This document shows, piece after piece, positions 1-12,005 of a stretch of 64,000 nt of DNA (its first letter is position 1; each line of letters starts with the position of its first letter). The notes under the pieces are model-generated. The model was not told the origin of the DNA, did no database searches, and saw nothing but the letters and a program-made list of their open reading frames with translations. A program made the position numbers and the translations under genes. The stretch is from Carnegiea gigantea. Lineage: Eukaryota > Streptophyta > Magnoliopsida > Caryophyllales > Cactaceae. The stretch spans positions 62,001 to 126,000 of the forward strand of contig JAKOGI010001260.1 of assembly GCA_029747015.1 (NCBI GenBank), in the 5' to 3' direction.

Positions 1-445
1 CTGTTTTGATTACTAAGTCAGAAAAAGTTTCTGTTTTTAGACGACCCTTAAAAACTGGACACCCAAGACACTTGCCAAGATTGACTTGATGCGTAATGTT
101 AAAAATAGACGACACAAGTTGCTTGTCATGAGAAGTGGCATTACTAGAAAATGTTAATGACGATTTATGAAAATTAATGAGTTGGCCCGGGTTTCGATAG
201 AAATTACTCAGAACAGAACTTAACTCATGGCAGGATCCAATATTAGTTCTACAAAAAAGTAGACTATCATCGGCAAAAAGCAAGCATGGGATTTTAGCAG
301 CTCTTGGTGAAAGTTTGAAACCAGTCCCACACTTTTTCCAACCAAGCGCCTTACGGAGGGCTCTGGTTAGAACTTTCATGTATAAGATGAAGAGATAAGG
401 GAAGAGGGGTCCCGCTGCTGAATACCTCTGGTAGGTGTAAAGAAT
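1..445 (-). mobile_element. L1-type LINE reverse transcriptase fragment
   Basis: Read on the minus strand, this stretch gives the middle of a plant L1-type reverse transcriptase. A GDPLSPYLFI-like block is broken by frame changes. It is followed by LLFADDSLLF, the catalytic FADD motif, and then by the conserved region downstream (NLGKCLGCPVFKGR). There is no intact frame, and the element runs off the left edge of the window. It is a dead, truncated copy. Confidence 0.8.
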
Positions 446-3090
446 CCAAATACATTGTCGTTGACAACAATACAACCTATAAATTGTGTAAAATTATATT
501 TTTGTTTGTATTTTTTCACAATAGAAAGTTACACGCATGGTAGGACTTCACGGATATGGTTAATTCGATTAGGATGTCATTTTGTGTCCATTGGCAGAAC
601 TGGGAAATACTAGAGCATTATTGTTCAGAAGTAATTCTAATTGTTAAAAATTTGGTGAGTTTAGATCATTTAATATATTAATTTGTGTTAAAACAAGACA
701 TTTTTAAGCGTCTTGCTACAAGACATATGCCATCACTCTTTTTTCAAATGGAACAATCACGTCAACTATGTGCGTTTGGAGTTAATTCATGAATGCTCTT
801 CTAATTCCTCTCCCTGCGGATATGATAAGCAGCTAGCCATGTATGGTACTCTTGTTTAGCCTTCGTAGATGATCATGAATGGTTTGAAATTCTTAAATTT
901 AAATATGTCTATACTACTAAAATTTCGAGCCAACTTTGATAATATGTTTGCGCTCTTATTAATTGTAACTAATTTGAAAGCCTTGCGATGCACTGGCCTC
1001 AGATTTATTTTTGGCTGATACTAGGATAGTATCATTCGAAGCCGAAAAATCAAACTAAAATTCGGCCCATTTAACATCTGATTCGCGACAAAAATGAATT
1101 TTAGATTGGTATGAGTATTGCGGTTAAAAATGGGTATGGGCATAGGTATGAATTCTTAAAATTCATACCTGATTGTGTACCTAATTCACTAATAAAAGGT
1201 AACAAAAATATGCTAAAATTCAAAAATATTTGTTAGGTATGAAACTCTAATTGTATAGTATGTATTTATTTAGAAATAAAAAAATATTTTTTTTACAATT
1301 TTAACTTCTATGAGTATAATTGGATATGAATTTTGTTAGTATCGTTTGAAATTGCCAATTAAATATAGCTTGTATGCAAATATGGGTTACGCTCTATATG
1401 TGCCCGAATAAAATATGTATTCGAAAGGTCAGATGGGTTTAAATATAGATATAACCATCCAAAACCTAATGTATCTGAATGTGGGTATGAGCATGATTTT
1501 CCGAAATAAATATGAGTGAAGGCACGGCTCACCCGCGCTCCCCGAACCCGCCTTATGCCCACCCTCGCCTGATCACACGTATAACCCAATCACACGCAAC
1601 TGATGCACATGCTTATTGTGGTACGATTGAAACTATTTTATTAGTAAATCATAATATTCTTTGTGCTTGGTTTAAAATTAAATATCGTAAAGAACATTAT
1701 ATCTTAATAAATTGCTCAATAATAGTACAAGTATATGGCTCACAAAATCCTTGAAAAGCAGGCCTTGTTTTTTTCAATTTATTATCATTAGAATTTGGCA
1801 AATTTTAAAACAATTTAGTAATTTTTACCATAGCTCAGCATCATTCATTATAATTCAACACAATTAAGCACTATAAAAGACTTATTGAAATTACCTATTA
1901 TATTTTCTTCAAGAATTCAACATGTTTCATCATGATTTTAATGTTTCAATAATTAATACTAATAAGTACTTCTCATAAATTGAAAAGAACGTACTATTAA
2001 TGTTAATATTTAGAATAATAACAACATCCTCGTTATCTCCAACAAAGATACTAAACTATACAATTAGTGTGATGCTCTTACTTCTGAGTTGTTTGATATT
2101 ATGAAACTCATCATAAATGCAATCCTACAATATTTCAGACGAAAGTAACTTTTAGAAATACGCACAAAACCAACTTTTTAAAAGACACAATGTCTGACTA
2201 ATTCCTTTTTGTAAACCCCTTTAAAAACACTTACAATAAAAAAAATAGCCTGGTGACCTAAATCAATAGAAATGGTCACCATTTGCAGTAAGATAATGTG
2301 CTATTGAATTACTAATGCTGGGGCTTTCACACTGTGAGTCACACTGACGTGGGTTTGTGTTTTTGGATAGCACAATGACGTCGTTTTGCACCGTCAAATG
2401 CGACGTATACTGCTATGACGCGAGCGTCATGCGTATTTTACTTTGAAGTTGCACTCTTCGTTCTTTCTTTTTTGCTCCCCTTGGTAGTTGGGGGGTGAAT
2501 TTTCTTGATGAATTGTCCGCATAGATAGACCCAAGCAAAAAATAGATCTAGCACACTGTTAAATTATTGATTGGTAGGGCATGGGGGAAACAATATACTC
2601 GCAAGGTAATCAGGCACATAAGAGTGTACGTATAATTTTAAAGAAAGTCTTCTAAGTTGTAATTATTGTTTCAAAAACACTTTGAAGATGTATATGGTAA
2701 GGTATTACCATGCAAAAAAAAGAGAAAAAGTATCCAATAATAAAAATTAATTTAAATACTTTAAAACTTAATTTTTTTTAAAGATAATATATTGAATTGG
2801 AGTTCTACAAATAGAGAAAATTTGCAAAGAGTTTTATCTTTTATGAACTGCATTAGCATGACTCTAAGTCTCCAAGTAATGAAGAATTAAGGGGAAAAAA
2901 TGCAAATCATAGAACCACTAAGAAAGAAAACAATATATAAATATATATACTCACTCCATCATACATGCAATGACAATGATAACTAGTTAAGATTATCTGC
3001 AACTCTAGCCTTTTTAATTAATTAGTTCGAACATGCGCTGTAGGAATCTACCGTTCACAACATGCAAAGAAGTTGATGTTCTGCATTGCA
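446..3090. other. AT-rich intergenic DNA, no gene seen
   Basis: No reading frame here resembles a protein I know. Around 1115-1600 there is a run of GGGTATGGGTAT-like sequence ending in CCCGAACCCGCC, which looks like the edges of an old non-autonomous DNA transposon, but I could not fix its ends. The rest is AT-rich with short homopolymers. Confidence 0.5.
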
Positions 3091-3608
3091 GGTGGGCAAA
3101 AAGTTGGATCGAGTCGAGTCCAATTAGGGTCAGTTCATTAGTAAAGTGGGTTGGCCCAATTGAGACCCAGTTTATTGTCCACCCATGCATGACTTCCAAA
3201 AAAAAAGTAAATTTGCACAAACCTGAATATGATAATCATTTTTACAAATAAAATTGTGGCAATAAACTTAACGAATTGTAGTATGTAAATTGGTGTGACC
3301 AAGTTGAACTAACCCGTAAGTATGCTTAAATAAGCTGGGCCATTATTAACCCAATATATTACTGCTCCAACCTTTTATGGGCCCTCTTTTAAATGGATCA
3401 GACTGCTTGGCCCAATTGAGATCCAGTTCATTGCCCACCCTTTTTTGTTTCTTTTTTTTTTTTGAAATGAAAGGTAAGCTTGCCACTTGCAAAGGGAAAA
3501 TGGATAAACAAATCCTTGCAAGTAATAGGGTTTGAATTCCTAACCTCTCATTGAAAGTGAGTACTCCACCGCTTACCCGAGCAAGTTTCTTCATTGCCCA
3601 CCCCTAAT
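3091..3608. repeat. duplicated hAT-like MITE debris
   Basis: A block of about 33 bp reading TTGGCCCAATTGAGA..CCAGTT.ATTG.CCACCC occurs at 3152-3184 and again at 3408-3440. The first copy closes a short segment starting with GGTGGGCAAAAAGTTGG at 3091, so its two ends are roughly inverted. This suggests small hAT-type non-autonomous elements. The second copy is interrupted by the SINE at 3441-3589. The exact element borders are not clear. Confidence 0.4.
3427..3603 (-). mobile_element. tRNA-derived SINE with 14-bp target duplication
   Basis: On the minus strand the 149-bp body (3441-3589) starts with an RNA polymerase III A-box-like stretch (TGCTCGGGTAAGCGGTGGAG). A B-box-like stretch (GGTTAGGAATTCAAACC) follows, and it ends in an A-rich tail, seen as the T-run at 3441-3463. 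The body is bracketed by perfect 14-bp direct repeats, TTCATTGCCCACCC, at 3427-3440 and 3590-3603. These are the target-site duplications of a retroposition event. Confidence 0.85.
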
Positions 3609-4421
3609 TTGTAATTTTGTATATATAAATACGTCACCAGTATATAATATTTTTAAAACCTGTGAACCCGGTGTTTGATCCTCACCCAGAACTCCCCTCC
3701 TTAAATGGGATTGGGTCCATATTCCTGAATCCACAATGTCAGCATTGGTGCATACAGGCGCCATTTTAGCCAGGTAAGTAGCAACCATGAAGGGCTCATG
3801 ACATGTGAATCCCATATTCTTTTCTCTTCACAGTGCAAAAGTATCTGAAGATGGAGGAAATCGTTAGGTCCAAAACATAAATTTAGTTATGAGTGACAGC
3901 TGTCATATGAACCATATTACTCGTCCATATTACTCCTCATATTCTCAATTAATTTTACGTATTCTCAATTGATTTTACGTATTCTCAATTAATTTTAGGA
4001 CGGGAATTTTTCCCTTCCTGAAGTGGTGATAAGTTCATAGCCACTGTCATGCAAGCATGATCAATCAATGATCGGCTAACATCAGATAGCAACTTTAGTC
4101 TTAATTTCCCTTATCTCACATGACCTTGGGCAATTGCATTCAAACATTCTTACCATAATATATAAGCCATCAAAGACATAACATCCCCTTATTCTTTCAA
4201 TGATCACCTATCAGCAACATTTATGTATTTACAATCTGATTTTTCAGGGCAGCTAGGTATGGTCTACTATTACAGAGTGCAGACCCATCCCTCCAGTGTA
4301 TACACAGCATCAAACCACCAGTACCCCCCCCCCCAAAAAAAAAGTGTGAATTCATAGTTTCTCCCTCCCTGAATATTCTTCTCTTAGCTGCTCCAAAGCC
4401 CAGACGAACAATGCAGAGATA
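3609..4421. other. intergenic / 3' flank of the minus-strand gene
   Basis: No gene is seen. Three near-copies of ATTCTCAATTRATTTTACG lie at about 3942-4000. A C-run followed by an A-run (4324-4344) sits just downstream of the 4422-9024 gene; in that gene's sense strand it reads T-run then G-run. Confidence 0.45.
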
Positions 4422-7400
4422 CTACAACTCTTGTTCTTGGGAATAATACACTTCTTGAGGCTCATCATACCTGTAAATCCCTTCACCCTCACTTTGGGTT
4501 TGAGCGAACTGAAGCGAGTATTGAACACCATTCACCACATCATACACCATCAAACCTATCCTCCCTCCAATCCAACTCCCCAAATGGCTGCCCACGAGGT
4601 ACCCAACCCGGCCGAGCCTCTGCTCTCCGAGGAAACCACCTGCATAGGTCCCAAACAATGTGCCTCCACCCCTCAGAAACCCCTCGGTCACTGTGCCCCC
4701 GAAGTAAAGGGCTTCAAAGAAGTCCCACCCGGAAGATATTATAGGTCCGGTGATCCTCCTAGCTTTCCTGGATGCCAACTTTGCTGCCTTCTTCCCTTCC
4801 TTTGCAGCCTCTTTGGCTGCATCTTTAGCATCGATTCCTCGTGAGATGGCGTCATGGAGTGTGTTCTCAATTGCCTCGCTCCTGGCTATCTCGGCATGGG
4901 CAGATTGGAGGTTGTAGACATAGAGCTTAACGCCTTCCTTTGCTACGCATGCCAGGGATCCTGTGCCCATGTCAAAGCAATTGAGAAAAGTGAATTTCCC
5001 ACTCTTGGATGCCACGTCCTCCCCTACCATTTGCCTGCATTTTTCAGCTGCAAGGAGCCAATATGATTGTATGAATCTTTTGATAGAAGGATGAGCAACA
5101 GAGAAGAAAGAGCACTCCATATCAAATATAAATAAAAGATCAACGAAGGGAGGGGGGAGGACGCTAACATCTTCAGGAGTTTCTTAGGTAAAGCAAGTTC
5201 AGTGCTTTCCCTGTTCCCTAATCACACAGCAAGCAAAAGTTTTTTAAGAGCAAGCGAGAGACTAAGCACGAGAAGGAGGAGTATCTATTTCATCCATGAT
5301 CAGATGTCCAGCAATTGCAAAGGATTGTAAGAAACAAGAAAACAATAACATGATGGGTAAAGTTGGTAATTATGTATTAGTCCCTCCAAGCCATAATATC
5401 GGATTGATATGGAATTTGTGATTCACAAACACAGATTTTACAGCGATCACATGTTATGGGATGGGGAAGTACCTAATTAATTAGGTCTGCATATCACTCT
5501 ACACAAAAATGGGGTTGTAAGAAAACAGGAGGAAGAATTGGGAAATAGAACATATGCCTCCTTACACTTTACGCATCTCTCTTCCAAATAGCCAACAAAG
5601 ATAAAGTGTAACTACTATTGTAGCCTCCCCTGTACTTTCTATCCCTCCCAAACAGAATTGTAGTCACAAAAACTCCAACAGAAGCACCTATTTTTTGTGC
5701 ACTTCCAAGCTCCAAGGTTAACAAAAATATAGTTGCCAAGCAACAGACTAATACAAAATGGGATCTTGAGATGCATGAAATGCAAATCAACCACCTGAAT
5801 CACCAAACTTAAACTGTGTACATGGTATTAGCTACTTTGACTCATTCCAAAATAACGGTCCCATGAATGATGATTTTATACAGAAAACTTATATGGCCAA
5901 GTTTCATGCTCAGTGTCAGCCGCCTAAAGCAAGCATCCGAAAGCAAAGGCATGTATTCAAAAGAGAGATGAAAGGAGGTTAAAGGTGCAGACTTAGCAAA
6001 ATCCAAGTAAGAAACGTAAAAGGAGAAGAGTTTTGAGCTCAAAATATAAAAAAACCAATATGGCCAAAATAAAGAATCAACAAGCCTAATTTCATCAGAA
6101 TATTATTCGGCATATTGGAAGAAAAAGGAGAAGAGTTTGACTTTACAGCGATAGATACTCCAGGAAGAATAGGAAATTTAGGAACTTAGGGATTCTTTTT
6201 GAGGATAATAATCATCTTTATTCAAATCTTATATCTTATCTTAGTTTTATCTTTATCTTAAAAATATTTTGTATCCTTTTTTAGCTGTATTGATCCTTAA
6301 ATAAACTCCCTCATACATTGAGGAGAGACAGACTTGAATGAATGAAATCGAATTGAATTTTGATAAATATTTGTGAATGTTCTCTTATTTGTGTGTGAGT
6401 CTCTCAGTATAGGAATTGCTCATCGGGCATCTTACATCAAATTTGCTATCAAGGTGATCCTATTGCCTTTGGTTCTTTTTTCCCCCCTCCCACGTTTCTA
6501 ATTTTTCATTCCAAATCAGCCTCAAAAAAATTAAAAAAATCAGAAAAGAAAAGGTGAAAAACCTGGAGAACCCTAACCTGCTCAGATCCTCGCCAGCACC
6601 CAGCAGCCACCACTCTGCCACCTCCTGGGTCGCCCGGTCACCAAACGCTGCCCACCTAGCACCAGCTGACTACCACCCAGCCACCACCGTCAACAACCAC
6701 CTGCTCACCGGCGTTGACAACCACCGACGGAACCCTAAATTCACGAATTCGCAAACCCTAATTTGCAAATTTCCCTATTTTTTAATCCCTAAATTCCTTA
6801 ATTTCCTATGCTTCCTAGAGTATATATTGCCGCAAAATCGCTTAGGAAATAGTGCATCAATATACCAACATTAATATAGCAGTTTAAAGATGGTCAAATG
6901 TCAGAGAAGTACCAAGGAATAAGAAAATTCCCACTTTTCAATCCTGATTAGCCCACACAGACAAATAGACATCAAGGCTGATGCAGTCTCTGACGGCCTA
7001 TTTGGTTTAATGACAAACATAGACTCACCCCAAATGGATATTTCAGACGTAATATTAAATCATGCTTGGCTTCAACATACGAATTTTTGGATCCTGTAGA
7101 CTGCTATTATTTTCCGAAGGTTTTGGCTCCAGTAAGCTAGTTCCCATACAACCTTACATATTTTCAGCCTCATTCATGGTGTTCAGCCGCCCACAACTTT
7201 CCTGAATGCCTTTCTCTTTTTCCAGCATAAGCCCTCCAGGCCCCTCCTACCCATTAGCTTTCCCTTTCAAGCAATAAAGTTGGATCATCAGTAGATGGAT
7301 AGATCACTGCAACAAGAAGTGAAAAAACCGCTCAAATTTTTCCAGGGCTTCTATCAACTTTATCCAAGGCTCTTCTTCTCATAAATCATCTCAGGTATAT

Positions 7401-9024
7401 CCAAGGCTCCAAAGAGGCACCATTTACTTATCAAAGACTGGTTTATGACAACACTAAAGCTTCCAAAAATCTACCTACAAGGTCATATGTAATGCTTCCA
7501 TTCCTCCATCGAAAAGAAGACCTCACCTTATGTTTAAATAGCAGCAGCATCCCATTTGAATGATGCACATATACCAATTGGTTTTTCCCATGACCAACTC
7601 ATTTGTGATGCTAAGGTTATAGCACTCTTCTGCTTCTCTCTGTGTCCCTCTCCCTTCACCCTTTATCAATCACCTACAATCAAACTCTCTCTCAACGTCT
7701 CCATCCCTCTGTCTACCCGTGCCTCCCCATCCATTGCACCATCAAAATCCACCTTCCACAACACGAACAACATGCACATAATTAGATATATATACCTCAT
7801 TTCTGTCATTTTAGCTTGCGCTTCCCTGTCTCTCCCACATGCACACACGCAGCTAGAATACACCAACTTCCAGCAAGGAAACCTTCCGTCACTTCCTAAT
7901 TCCTAATTAAGATTGGTTCTATCGACACAATAGTGAACGACGTCAATAACTATCACAATCTATAGCCTGTCCTTCACCCTACCACAACAGCAACCCCTTA
8001 TCCCTGCCTGGAAAAAGAAGTTGAAGAAGAAAAGAAAGAAAGAAAGACCTACATCCACAAAGATTCTACACCCCACATAGCAGAACTATATATGAGGACA
8101 TGATAATTGCAGCATCAGTCTTACAATAGTGCTGATTACTTCTTCATAACTCAGGTCAAACCATCAAATCCTTCCGCAACATTATGATAAGGCATAGTTC
8201 TTACTTCGTATGAGTTATGAATCCATAAGCAATTTTACTCATTATACTCAAAGAGCACAAAGGGTCCCCCCCCCCCCCCCCCCCCCCAACCCAAAAAAAA
8301 ACCCAAAGAATCCAAAAGCCACTTGTTCTCAACTAGCCTCCCCCATTGCTAGGTTGTGGTTCCAAATATTTAGGTCTTGCTGAATTCATATTACGCTGTT
8401 TTCGTTGCTACAATACATGTGCCTCAGTCTGCCTTCTGTTAAGCTAAAAAAAAAACCCCCCCGGCCCCCCCCCCCCCCAAAAAAAAGAAAGACAAAAGGG
8501 CCTACCCTACTCTGAATCTATCACAAACCTTAATTATACTTCCAAATTTTCAGATTATACAAAATATTTCAATTCTGATTTGCTATCTGTCCACTAGTAC
8601 GCTAGATCAATAACCCTATAATCGCACAATTATTTTCACAATTATAACAGCACCAGCACACCGACATTTCTTGCAACTCAACCACTAGCAATTTCATGCC
8701 ATAACTCATAAGCCCTTCTCTGCTCAACACCCCCCCCCCAACACATACACACAGCGAGAGAGAGAGAGGAATCAAGAAAAAGGGTTCATTAATCTAACAT
8801 CAGGCGACCTCTCTTTTGAACTGAAACGACCATGAAACAATAATGTGCACAGAAATCAGCAAAATCAATCCCGAATTCAACCGAATACAAATAACATAAA
8901 TTGAACGCTACCAGCAATAAATTGTTCAAAAGAAGAAACGGGAATTACCAGTGATGCTGAGAGCAATGACACCAACAATGAAAAGCAGAAGCTGAATCCT
9001 CTTCCTCTGCAAACTAAGATCCAT
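4422..9024 (-). CDS. plant-specific small membrane protein, two exons
   Basis: Exon 1 is 9024-8949 and exon 2 is 5047-4422, joined across a 3.9-kb GT-AG intron (donor GTAATT, acceptor TTGCAG, phase 1). The spliced protein is 233 residues. Residues 1-25 start basic (RKR) and then form a hydrophobic stretch (about 10-24), which is a signal anchor or membrane segment. Residues about 27-60 (AEKCRQMVGED...) and a lysine/alanine-rich helix (about 95-125) follow. A highly conserved-looking glycine-rich block comes next (SGWDFFEALYFGGT, then GTLFGTYAGGFLGEQR and GSHLGSWIGGRIGLMVYDVV), which may be a second membrane-associated region. The tail is acidic and tyrosine-rich. I recognise it as the type of uncharacterised plant protein found as a single gene in many land plants, but I know no function for it. 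A single long frame opens inside the intron at 5120; the exon-1 start is preferred because it gives the expected N-terminus and clean splice sites. Confidence 0.85.
6100..6880 (+). mobile_element. truncated LTR retrotransposon (copia-like) in intron
   Basis: This lies inside the intron of the 4422-9024 gene, in the opposite orientation. The 3' part of an LTR is recognisable: an AT-rich U3/R, then ACTCCCTCATACATTGAGG-type sequence and a run ending near 6440. A weak primer-binding-site-like stretch (TTTGCTATCAAGG, resembling TTTGGTATCAGAG) follows directly. After that comes proline/histidine-rich leader-like sequence up to about 6880. No gag or pol is preserved. Confidence 0.5.
8266..8487. repeat. 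C-run/A-run homopolymer pairs in intron
   Basis: C-runs of about 20 bases are followed by A-runs at 8266-8300. A second compound tract (A-run, C-run, A-run) lies at 8445-8487. On the sense strand of the surrounding gene these read T-run then G-run, the same arrangement seen repeatedly in the Lon introns. Confidence 0.85.
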
Positions 9025-9298
9025 TGATGGGGCGATCTTTCTGTCAAGAGCACACACAAGATCCCATCAAATGAACCTAACTTTGCAGCATTACAGCTTG
9101 TTAATCCCGGAGATTCAGCAAGCTAACTTGCTATTGGAGGAAGCGTATAGAAGGGTTTTTTTTTGGGGTTGGGGCGGGGGGGGGGGGGGGAGAGAATGGT
9201 CGATTGAGTGGCGAGTGAAGACTCGTCGACGGTTGCTTGACTCCGAAGACACGTTGAGACTTGAGACAAATCAAGGCCCTTCTCTCAGTTTCTTTTCG

Positions 9299-9299
<1 letters not shown>

Positions 9300-9361
<62 letters not shown>
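9300..9361. repeat. (AT)n microsatellite, about 30 units
   Basis: This is an uninterrupted AT dinucleotide run of roughly 60 bp, about 275 bp upstream of the start codon of the minus-strand gene. Confidence 0.98.
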
Positions 9362-9365
<4 letters not shown>

Positions 9366-10990
9366 TATTAACAATAGCGGATCCAGTGTGGTGTCAATGG
9401 TGTAATCCGACACCTCTCTCCAAAAAAAATAGTATGTGGCAGAAATTTAAAAAATTTAAAATCTAATATAAATACATAATAAAGTAGACACTATCATGAC
9501 AGTTGGCCAAGTTGTGGAAGACACAGTTTGGTTTCCTTGGTTGGTTCCCTTAGGTCGCGGGTTCGAATATTCGCAACAATTTTTTTTCAATTTTTTTTTA
9601 GTTTTCCGCCTTAGAACTCTCCCCGTTTGACCTTCGACACGCTCACACACCTTCCGTCTCGAAACTTCAATCCCTCACACACAGAGCCAACCAAGCACCA
9701 AAATCGTAAACACCAATCTGACAACCCTCACTGGCCCCACATACGACTGCTCAATTTAAATATTTTAATTAATTTGAATTTGTTACTTAATTCTGTAATT
9801 TATAGATTAATTTGTTTTTATTGTGTTGATTTGTGAGTTTATTTGCTAATTTTAATTCTAAATTTGTTTAATTTATAGGTTTAGTTTCAATTCTAGGTTA
9901 ATTCTTCGATTTGTAGGCTAATTTATTTTTATTGCTTGATCAATAAGTTTGTTTGCCAAATTTAATTTCAAATTTGTTTAATTTATAGGTTTAATTTCAA
10001 TTCTAGGTTAATTCTACAATTTGCAGGTTAATTTGCTTTTATTGCTTGTGTGTATGTGTGTGTGTGTGTGTGAGTGTGTGTAATACTGTTATTACTTACT
10101 TTGAGGATGATTTGTTTGAAAATATTTTAACTGATGATATCTTATATCGCTTTCTAAATATAAAGTCTCGTCAAGAGTAATTATATTAGATGTAATGTAA
10201 CAGTTGTTTAATTTCAGTTTATGACTATTATTAAATTTTATATTGTGTACTATTAATTCGGACACCCATACTCGAAATCCCAACTTTCGCCACTGTGTGT
10301 GTATATATATACACATACATATATACGTACATATACGTATATATTTATATATATCGTATCCGTTGAAGACTCCCACTTTAAATGAGAATTGAGAACTATT
10401 AATGTTAGTGGATGATTTTTAATCTGATGCTGAAGAATGTGCCATGCCATTCACACGAAACCAACCCCACCCCCATCCCCCCCGCCACCACTATTACTCA
10501 GCAATTGCTCACTGCCTAAGTATCGCCGGTGATGATATGCTAACCAATAGCAACAACCACCAGCCTTGCCGATGGCCAGCGAACGCCAAAAGCAATTCGC
10601 CCACTGGCAACGAACTTGACGGTGGTCGCCGTTGTTCTGTCCCTCACCGCTTCCTCCCACCTCAATTACTAATGACACTGTTCATTTCAATACTGCCCTG
10701 ATTTTGACCATTCTCACTGTTAGCCATTGCCTTGATTTTGAGTTGGAACAAAGCCACCAGAAAATTAACGAAAAGCCTTAGTAAAGTTAGTGAAAGGATG
10801 GGCAGCAGCAACCCCATTGAGGGGAAGCATTGATCTTCGACAAAAATGGTGAACTGTCTGGTAGTTTGTACAGCGGTGGTAGTGGCAGTATATATATGTA
10901 TATAGGTATGTAGTTATGTGTGTGTATACACGCCGCACGTCATACACACACATGTATACGTGTGTATATTTACGTATGTGTGAGGGAAAA
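9362..10990. repeat. intergenic repeat-rich segment with 110-bp tandem duplication
   Basis: The segment between about 9371 and 10295 begins with GCGGATCCAGTGTGG and ends with the roughly complementary CCCAACTTTCGCCACTGTG, so it may be one decayed element. Inside it, an AT-rich unit of about 110 bp containing AAATTTGTTTAATTTATAGG occurs twice (at 9861 and 9971 by that core). A (TG)n run follows at about 10048-10080. At 9495-9560 there are A-box-like and B-box-like stretches (GGCCAAGTTGTGG, GGGTTCGAAT), possibly a SINE head. No gene is seen. Confidence 0.5.
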
Positions 10991-12005
10991 TATCAAGTGA
11001 GAAGTAAGGGTTTAGATGAGAGATAAGAATTCAAAATCTAAATGGCTCATTTCTTTTCCAAGAGCTGATGTTGTGCCACATCAACACTGATCAATTCCTT
11101 CTCAAATATCCACTCCCTCACCCTATTCACAACAGCCGAGGTTGCTGGAAACGCCACCGACGGCCACGATGTGTCCAAGTTGTTGTCACCAGGCTCCACG
11201 GTGGAGGGCAATGCCCTACCAGCATTCACTGTTCACCGTTGAGGTTGGCGGCGGTGCCAGTGTTGTTGTTTGGAGGATAAACCACATATGCGATGGTTAC
11301 TCCCGTGGCAAAAATTAGAAAACCCCTACGGAGTGAAAAATCTAGCAGGGTTAACCCAATTGAGAAAAAGCATGAAATTTTGGCGATTATGTGGCACGGG
11401 TGGTGAAGAGAGGAGGGGGATTGATCATTAGGAAGCTGGCTGGATGATGGCAACCTCCAGCAGGGGTCCGCTGTTAGCCAAAGAGCCTTGTGGCGGCGGC
11501 GTAAGGCTGTACTTTTATGGTGTTGGCGGTTGTTCAAACAAGGCAGCCATGACCCGATCATTGCACAGGGAGTGGCAGGGAAGGGGTTTTACATGATTTG
11601 TGACGTGGCATCATGTGGTCCGTTAGATTGGTTTTTAGCGGCTTAGATTAAAACTTTTCTTCTCTCATTTTAACCCATATTTCTCATTGATATGTTGCCA
11701 TTTTCTACTTCTCTCCACCACACTCCTTCCTCTCTCCACCACTTCTGCCACAGAATCGCCATAATTTCATGCTTTTCTCGATTGGGTTAACCTTGCTAGG
11801 CTTTTCACTCCTTCTTTGAGAGTTTTTGTAAAGGTGGCGGGTGATGGTGTTTCAGACAAATTGGGTTGTTGTGCGTGCAGTAAGGGAGTGGGTGGTTAGA
11901 GAAGGAATAGAACAACGTCGACGTGGGACAATGTCAGCTCATGTATAAGAAATAGACAGTTTAGAGTTTGACTTCCCATCTCCCACCCAAACCCCACTTC
12001 TCAAA
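10990..12005. mobile_element. foldback element with long inverted arms
   Basis: The outer arms (about 10995-11165 and 11835-12003) are inverted copies. For example, TGAGAAGT..GGGTTT and GAGCTGATGTTGTGCCACATC on the left match the right end read backwards. The inner arms are also inverted: GGGTTAACCCAATTGAGAAAAAG at about 11347 mirrors CTTTTCTCGATTGGGTTAACC at about 11772. The left arm carries about 130 extra bases. There is no transposase frame. It looks like a non-autonomous DNA transposon with long terminal inverted repeats (MULE-like or foldback class). Confidence 0.7.

Noticed and set aside
4431..4844. 137-residue plus-strand frame
   Set aside because: Antisense shadow of exon 2 of the conserved minus-strand gene.
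6554..6874. 106-residue Pro/His/Ser-rich frame
   Set aside because: Sits just after a retrotransposon LTR and primer-site-like sequence; better read as retrotransposon leader than as a gene.
7556..7906. 116-residue plus-strand frame with a hydrophobic stretch
   Set aside because: Lies in the intron of the minus-strand gene, has no recognisable motif, and its Ser/Pro/Thr-rich content is what CT-rich DNA gives by chance.
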